Positions 6,901-7,950 of a stretch of DNA of 7,950 nucleotides are shown piece after piece (position 1 is the first letter of the stretch; each line of letters begins with the position of its first letter). Position numbers and translations under genes: made by a program. Under the pieces are notes generated by a model. It was not told the DNA's origin and did not search any database. It saw nothing but the letters and a program-made list of their open reading frames with translations. The DNA is from Omnitrophica bacterium RIFOXYB12_FULL_50_7 (GTDB lineage: Bacteria > Omnitrophota > Omnitrophia > Omnitrophales > Aquincolibacteriaceae): assembly GCA_001804345.1 (NCBI GenBank), contig MHFU01000051.1:7310-15259 (forward strand), in the 5' to 3' direction.

Positions 6901-7950
6901 TTTTCCACCGCTGCGACATCAAGCCCCCAAGCCCATCACTGCGTCGGCAGCCCCGAGTGCTGATTCCTCCCGCAAGGAAGTGAGAAGCGAGGATGGAAAT
7001 GTGTTGCCGGTCGAGGTTCAACTACCAAGAAGTAGTGAAACCATTAACGTGTGGCTTGATGCTGAATGGAAAACGGCGCTTCAGAAGCTTCCTTCCGGGA
7101 CTTCGGTGACTTTGTTTGGCAGCGCGGCGGTTCGTATGCTGTTGAACAAGGGTTTGGTACGTGATTCGGGGGATTTGGACGTGATCATAAAAAATGGAGA
7201 TAAAAAGCTCGTGAAGCAGGCATTGTCCTCGTTGGGAGTGCCTACCAGCTTTCAGAAGCAGGAACTTCTGGTGACTTTTGACAATCAGCCGAAATTCACC
7301 GTTTACGGTCTGCCGCTTAATTTCACCGTTCGGGAAGGCGGTGTGATCGATATCAAGTTTGATGCGGGTAGGCCCGGGGCGACGCAATTGCGCCAAGATG
7401 TGTCGGGGGACATTCTGAAATATCTCAAGGACCTTCAGACCAGGACGCTTCGTGTTGACTGGCCGGATATGGATGCAACTCTTGCGATACGGGGAGTGCG
7501 TGCGATGCTGGTCTTCGGTTTGGCGCCGGATGCCGCAACGCTCAAGAAAATGAAAAATGCTTTAATGAGGAATTTGCCCCCAAGGCAAAAGGAGGCTTTT
7601 CTTCGAGATTATGACCGGGCCGATAAAGAAAATGTAAATCTTGTGAATCTCAACGGACTGTTCGAAACATCCCTCAAGGATTGGATCCCTTCCGATCAAT
7701 CCCTCTTGGAGGTTCGCTCCGAGATTTCTACCTCCAAAGAGACTCCTTTGCCAGCTTCCCGCCGCGCCGAAGTGCGGAAGGATCTTACGGAGGTCATCAG
7801 TCCTGAAAATCTAAATTATTTTCTGGCCTTAAATAAAGAACTTTTTGGGAACAAGCCCGCCGAAAGTGTTTTGCTGCCGGCCGGCGGGCCGGATCTTCGG
7901 ACCCCGCTTCTGATCGCAAATGCGCTGACGGCGGTTGTTCTGGAAAGAGC
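2..7950 (+). CDS. Internal part of a giant multidomain protein, partial at both ends
   Basis: The frame starting at base 2 runs to the last base with no stop: 2,649 full codons plus two bases of the next. Every other frame is broken by many stops. The translation contains recognisable folds in a sensible order: a four-unit tandem repeat, a SAM-methyltransferase-like domain, a coiled coil, two FHA domains and a nucleotidyltransferase-like domain, joined by linkers carrying R-[SAK]-E-[VL]-R motifs. No frameshift or pseudogene sign is seen. Cysteine is strikingly rare; I find only residues 409, 2185 and 2226. No start can be chosen, because the reading frame is already open at the left edge with protein-like sequence. 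The only candidate membrane stretch is residues 41-60, and no signal peptide can be judged without the N-terminus. The overall function is unknown. The parts suggest methylation, phosphopeptide recognition and nucleotide transfer, but whether they act together, or separately after cleavage, cannot be told from sequence. Confidence 0.95.
965..985 (+). other. Boundary motif 1: L-R-S-E-V-R-A (residues 322-328)
   Basis: This short motif separates the N-terminal module from the four-unit repeat array. It is followed by a polar, probably disordered stretch (residues 329-343, N/S/G/E/R/Q rich). The same core recurs at residues 1277, 1644, 2324, 2571 and 2588. The role is unknown: it may be a linker signature or a protease recognition site. 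Confidence 0.7.
1034..1381 (+). repeat. Repeat unit 1 (residues 345-460)
   Basis: This 116-residue unit has the most divergent N-terminal helix (starts E-I-V-E-S-L-S-K-I-L-D) and the turn K-I-T-N-A-D-I in place of P-I-T-P-E-D-L. It carries Cys409, one of only three cysteines seen in the window. A 47-base stretch (1277-1323) is identical to 1643-1689 in unit 2. Confidence 0.9.
1382..1747 (+). repeat. Repeat unit 2 (residues 461-582)
   Basis: This 122-residue unit has an N-terminal half nearly identical to that of unit 3 (G-E-P-I-T-P-E-D-L-K-Q-D-F), while its beta half matches unit 1. It is slightly longer than units 1 and 3 because of a short insertion before the YHEL core (about residues 494-501). 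Confidence 0.9.
1748..2098 (+). repeat. Repeat unit 3 (residues 583-699)
   Basis: This 117-residue unit has an N-terminal half like unit 2 and a C-terminal half like unit 4. A 28-base block (1764-1791) is identical to 1398-1425 in unit 2, and a 56-base block (1988-2043) is identical to 2354-2409 in unit 4. It has YHRL where the other units have YHEL. Confidence 0.9.
2099..2461 (+). repeat. Repeat unit 4 (residues 700-820)
   Basis: This last unit, about 121 residues, has diverged most in its first third (A-I-T-A-E-D-L, then R-R-D-L-F-P) but shares the beta half with unit 3. It carries a small insertion (V-P-A-R-L) inside the GEVQ strand region. It runs into an acidic, Gly/Ala/Glu-rich linker (from about residue 821) that leads to the methyltransferase-like domain. 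Confidence 0.88.
2591..3223 (+). other. Class I SAM-dependent methyltransferase-like domain (residues 864-1074)
   Basis: The order of motifs fits the Rossmann-like methyltransferases of the Methyltransf_11/25 type. A helical cap rich in Trp, Phe and Tyr (about 872-915) comes first. The glycine loop of motif I follows as L-Y-L-G-S-G-P-S at 926-933. The acidic end of strand 2 is G-T-D-L-D-M-S-G-N-M-L at 957-967, with D961 (or D959) the expected ribose-binding acid. D991 in the A-D-M-R-S-I-P-F stretch fits the adenine-side loop. The helix and strand V-I-H-E-M-N-R-V-L..D-G-I-A-V-I-S at 1022-1039 match the conserved strand 5 region. In this family the domain transfers a methyl group from S-adenosylmethionine to a small molecule, protein or nucleic acid. 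The substrate here is unknown. Motif I has Ser-Gly-Pro-Ser in place of the commoner Cys-Gly-x-Gly, so activity is likely but not certain. Confidence 0.82.
3224..3472 (+). other. Linker after the methyltransferase-like domain (residues 1075-1157)
   Basis: This is a charged, helix-prone stretch (Q-Q-E-L-E-K-T-L, then F-G-R-I-M-D-K-I-G-T-D-G-E-F-L-I-L-R-K-V), followed by a polar, low-order segment rich in T, N, G, R and P up to the coiled-coil region. The FLILRKV strand could be the last strand of the methyltransferase fold. No family is recognised. Confidence 0.5.
3536..3805 (+). other. Coiled-coil region (residues about 1179-1268)
   Basis: The stretch is dominated by E, K, L, N and Q, with leucine or other hydrophobic residues at roughly heptad spacing, for example A-R-L-E-N-E-V-R-E-L followed by G-E-L-K-S-L-E-P-K-V-L-E-L-Q-Q-N-L. 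A break with Gly and Trp (about 1221-1240) is followed by a second helix (N-E-L-A-E-T-Q-N-K-L-E-D-R-E-K-Y-L-Q-R-L-L-E-K-M). Two helices with a turn suggest an antiparallel hairpin or a dimerisation stalk. It ends a few residues before boundary motif 2. Confidence 0.75.
3830..3844 (+). other. Boundary motif 2: R-S-E-L-R (residues 1277-1281)
   Basis: This is the same core as motif 1 with Leu for Val. It separates the coiled coil from the next globular module. Its codons (cgt tcc gaa ttg cgg) differ from those of motif 1 (cgc tcc gaa gtg cgg) at two of five positions, one of them a synonymous change. Confidence 0.65.
3845..4930 (+). other. Unrecognised module (residues 1282-1643)
   Basis: I do not recognise this 362-residue module. 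It starts with a helical, charged part (about 1282-1380). An unusual basic patch follows at about 1414-1443, rich in G, K, R, Q and W (Trp1420, 1428 and 1440), probably a loop or disordered segment. A mixed alpha/beta domain comes next, with a strand then a helix (V-T-I-Y-F-F followed by a helix ending L-Q-Q-K-L), a strand H-V-F-I-G, and an aromatic-rich stretch (F-W-K-F-I-Y-F). The strand-helix-strand order faintly resembles that in residues 111-180 of the N-terminal module, so the two may be distant relatives. That is not demonstrated. It ends at the doubled motif at 1644-1653. Confidence 0.5.
4931..4960 (+). other. Boundary motif 3, doubled: R-S-E-L-R-A-E-V-R-A (residues 1644-1653)
   Basis: Two overlapping copies of the core share one arginine: R-S-E-L-R and R-A-E-V-R. 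They sit immediately before the first FHA unit. The residues before them are strongly charged (R/Q/E from about 1636). This is the clearest sign that the motif is a real repeated unit and not chance. Confidence 0.75.
4967..5392 (+). other. FHA domain 1 (residues 1656-1797)
   Basis: Forkhead-associated domains bind phosphothreonine peptides and so read Ser/Thr kinase signals. The hallmark residues are all here: I-N-I-G-R at 1717-1721, the G-V-S-R-E-H-F stretch with S1742, R1743 and H1745, and D-R-D-S-A-N-G-T at 1760-1767 with N1765. The G-R, S-x-x-H and N-G-T sets form the phosphopeptide-binding loops, so binding should be intact. A preceding beta-strand region starting V-W-x-G (1656) has a counterpart at the start of unit 2, showing that the two were copied as whole units. 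No kinase is visible in the window. Confidence 0.93.
5393..5806 (+). other. FHA domain 2, with altered NGT loop (residues 1798-1935)
   Basis: This is a tandem copy of the previous unit, starting V-W-L-G-E-D-V and repeating the strand pattern R-Y-D-P-E-T-D-K-I-V-V-R-V. It has I-N-I-G-R at 1848-1852, S-R-A-H at 1880-1883, and D-R-G-S-L-G-G-T at 1898-1905. The usual Asn of N-G-T is replaced by Gly (G1903), and the loop between G-R and S-R-A-H is longer and Ser/Asp rich. The fold should be kept, but peptide choice or affinity may differ from unit 1. A charged tail (Y-P-L-D-K-L, then E-K-V) leads into a disordered linker. Confidence 0.88.
5816..6970 (+). other. Unrecognised charged module and Pro/Ala/Ser linker (residues 1939-2323)
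   Basis: No known family is recognised. An acidic linker (E, P, S, G rich) comes first, then a long mostly helical segment very rich in E, R, Y and D (about 1965-2120). This includes the short duplicated piece Y-E-R-E-Y-E-R-E. A more beta-like region follows (about 2130-2215) with V-M-I-L-H-D-T-M-Y, Q-V-W-L-F-Y-T and Cys2185, then a helical part with Cys2226 (L-W-R-N-C-D-F-Y-N-P-I-R-G-Y). The module ends in a linker rich in P, A and S (about 2302-2323) that runs straight into boundary motif 4. Confidence 0.5.
6194..6217 (+). repeat. Perfect 12-base tandem duplication inside the gene
   Basis: The 12-base unit tatgaacgcgag occurs twice in a row, in frame, giving Y-E-R-E twice in a helical, charged part of the protein. 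It is probably a replication-slippage product with no evident function. Confidence 0.9.
6971..6991 (+). other. Boundary motif 4: R-K-E-V-R-S-E (residues 2324-2330)
   Basis: This motif lies between a Pro/Ala/Ser-rich linker and the nucleotidyltransferase-like domain. Lys replaces Ser at position 2 of the core. The R-S-E that follows the core could be the start of a second overlapping copy. Confidence 0.65.
7037..7696 (+). other. Nucleotidyltransferase-like domain, polymerase-beta superfamily (residues 2346-2565)
   Basis: The signature is G-S (2373-2374) after strand residues V-T-L-F, a helix (A-A-V-R-M-L-L), then D-L-D-V at 2391-2394. This gives the helix-flanked G-S...D-x-D arrangement that holds two metal ions. 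The third acid is probably D2450 in V-I-D-I-K-F-D (D2454 is an alternative). The spacing and the A-V-R helix recall the head of CCA-adding and poly(A) polymerase enzymes, and also toxin-type and resistance-type nucleotidyltransferases. The region after 2470 is helical (R-G-V-R-A-M-L, then a K-K-M-K-N-A-L helix), as in the nucleic-acid-binding part of the CCA enzymes. The family moves a nucleotide to a hydroxyl group on RNA, protein or a small molecule. The substrate here is unknown, and a separate CCA enzyme would be expected elsewhere in the genome. The domain boundaries are approximate. Confidence 0.72.
7709..7723 (+). other. Boundary motif 5, partial: E-V-R-S-E (residues 2570-2574)
   Basis: This is a partial or shifted copy of the core, the E-V-R-S-E that would join two overlapping copies. 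It is followed by a Ser/Thr/Pro-rich linker (2575-2587) and then the full copy at 2588. The pair brackets a short linker after the nucleotidyltransferase-like domain. Confidence 0.55.
7763..7777 (+). other. Boundary motif 6: R-A-E-V-R (residues 2588-2592)
   Basis: This is a full copy of the core, preceded by another arginine, at the start of the last module in the window. The 11 bases ccgaagtgcgg here (7767-7777) also occur in motif 1 (972-982), about 6.8 kb upstream. Confidence 0.7.
7778..7950 (+). other. Start of a further module, cut by the window end (residues 2593-2649)
   Basis: Only about 57 residues are present. A helical start (L-N-Y-F-L-A-L-N-K-E-L-F-G) is followed by V-L-L-P-A-G-G-P-D-L-R-T and a hydrophobic helix. 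The strand-then-Gly-Gly-Pro turn could be a nucleotide or SAM loop like that at residues 926-933 (L-Y-L-G-S-G-P-S), so a second methyltransferase-like domain is possible. Too little is visible to decide. Confidence 0.4.

Noticed and set aside
7873..7893. GC-rich palindromic stretch that could be a terminator hairpin
   Set aside because: It lies within the open frame, encodes the L-P-A-G-G-P turn, has no following T-run, and the reading frame continues past it.

Overview
The whole 7,950-base window lies inside one protein-coding gene on the + strand. Read from base 2, there is no stop codon to the last base: 2,649 complete codons plus two bases. No start codon can be assigned and the stop lies outside, so both ends of the gene are beyond the window. 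There are no intergenic regions, RNA genes, promoters, terminators, CRISPR arrays or mobile elements that I can support. Open frames on the other strand and in the other forward frames are shadows of this gene. Residue numbers count from the first complete codon (residue n starts at base 3n-1).

Layout by residue: 1-317, an unrecognised mixed alpha/beta module; 322-328, an L-R-S-E-V-R-A motif; 345-820, four tandem repeats of about 116-122 residues; 864-1074, a class I SAM-dependent methyltransferase-like domain; 1075-1157, a linker; 1179-1268, a coiled coil; 1277-1281, R-S-E-L-R; 1282-1643, an unrecognised module; 1644-1653, R-S-E-L-R-A-E-V-R-A; 1656-1935, two tandem forkhead-associated (FHA) domains; 1939-2323, an unrecognised charged module; 2324-2330, R-K-E-V-R-S-E; 2346-2565, a domain with a polymerase-beta-type nucleotidyltransferase signature; 2570-2574, E-V-R-S-E; 2588-2592, R-A-E-V-R; then the start of another module.

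Two things stand out. A short R-[SAK]-E-[VL]-R motif recurs almost only at module boundaries, written with differing codons. The protein also joins a methyltransferase, phosphopeptide readers and a nucleotidyltransferase, which normally sit in separate proteins. A working idea is a modular giant protein, or a polyprotein cut at the motif. This is inference.

Organism: the code is standard and base composition moderate (not counted). Gene size, patchwork architecture and the RSEVR-type linkers resemble, from memory, the giant proteins of Omnitrophota (former OP3, in the PVC assemblage). I hold that assignment at moderate-to-low confidence, since no taxonomic marker gene is present.
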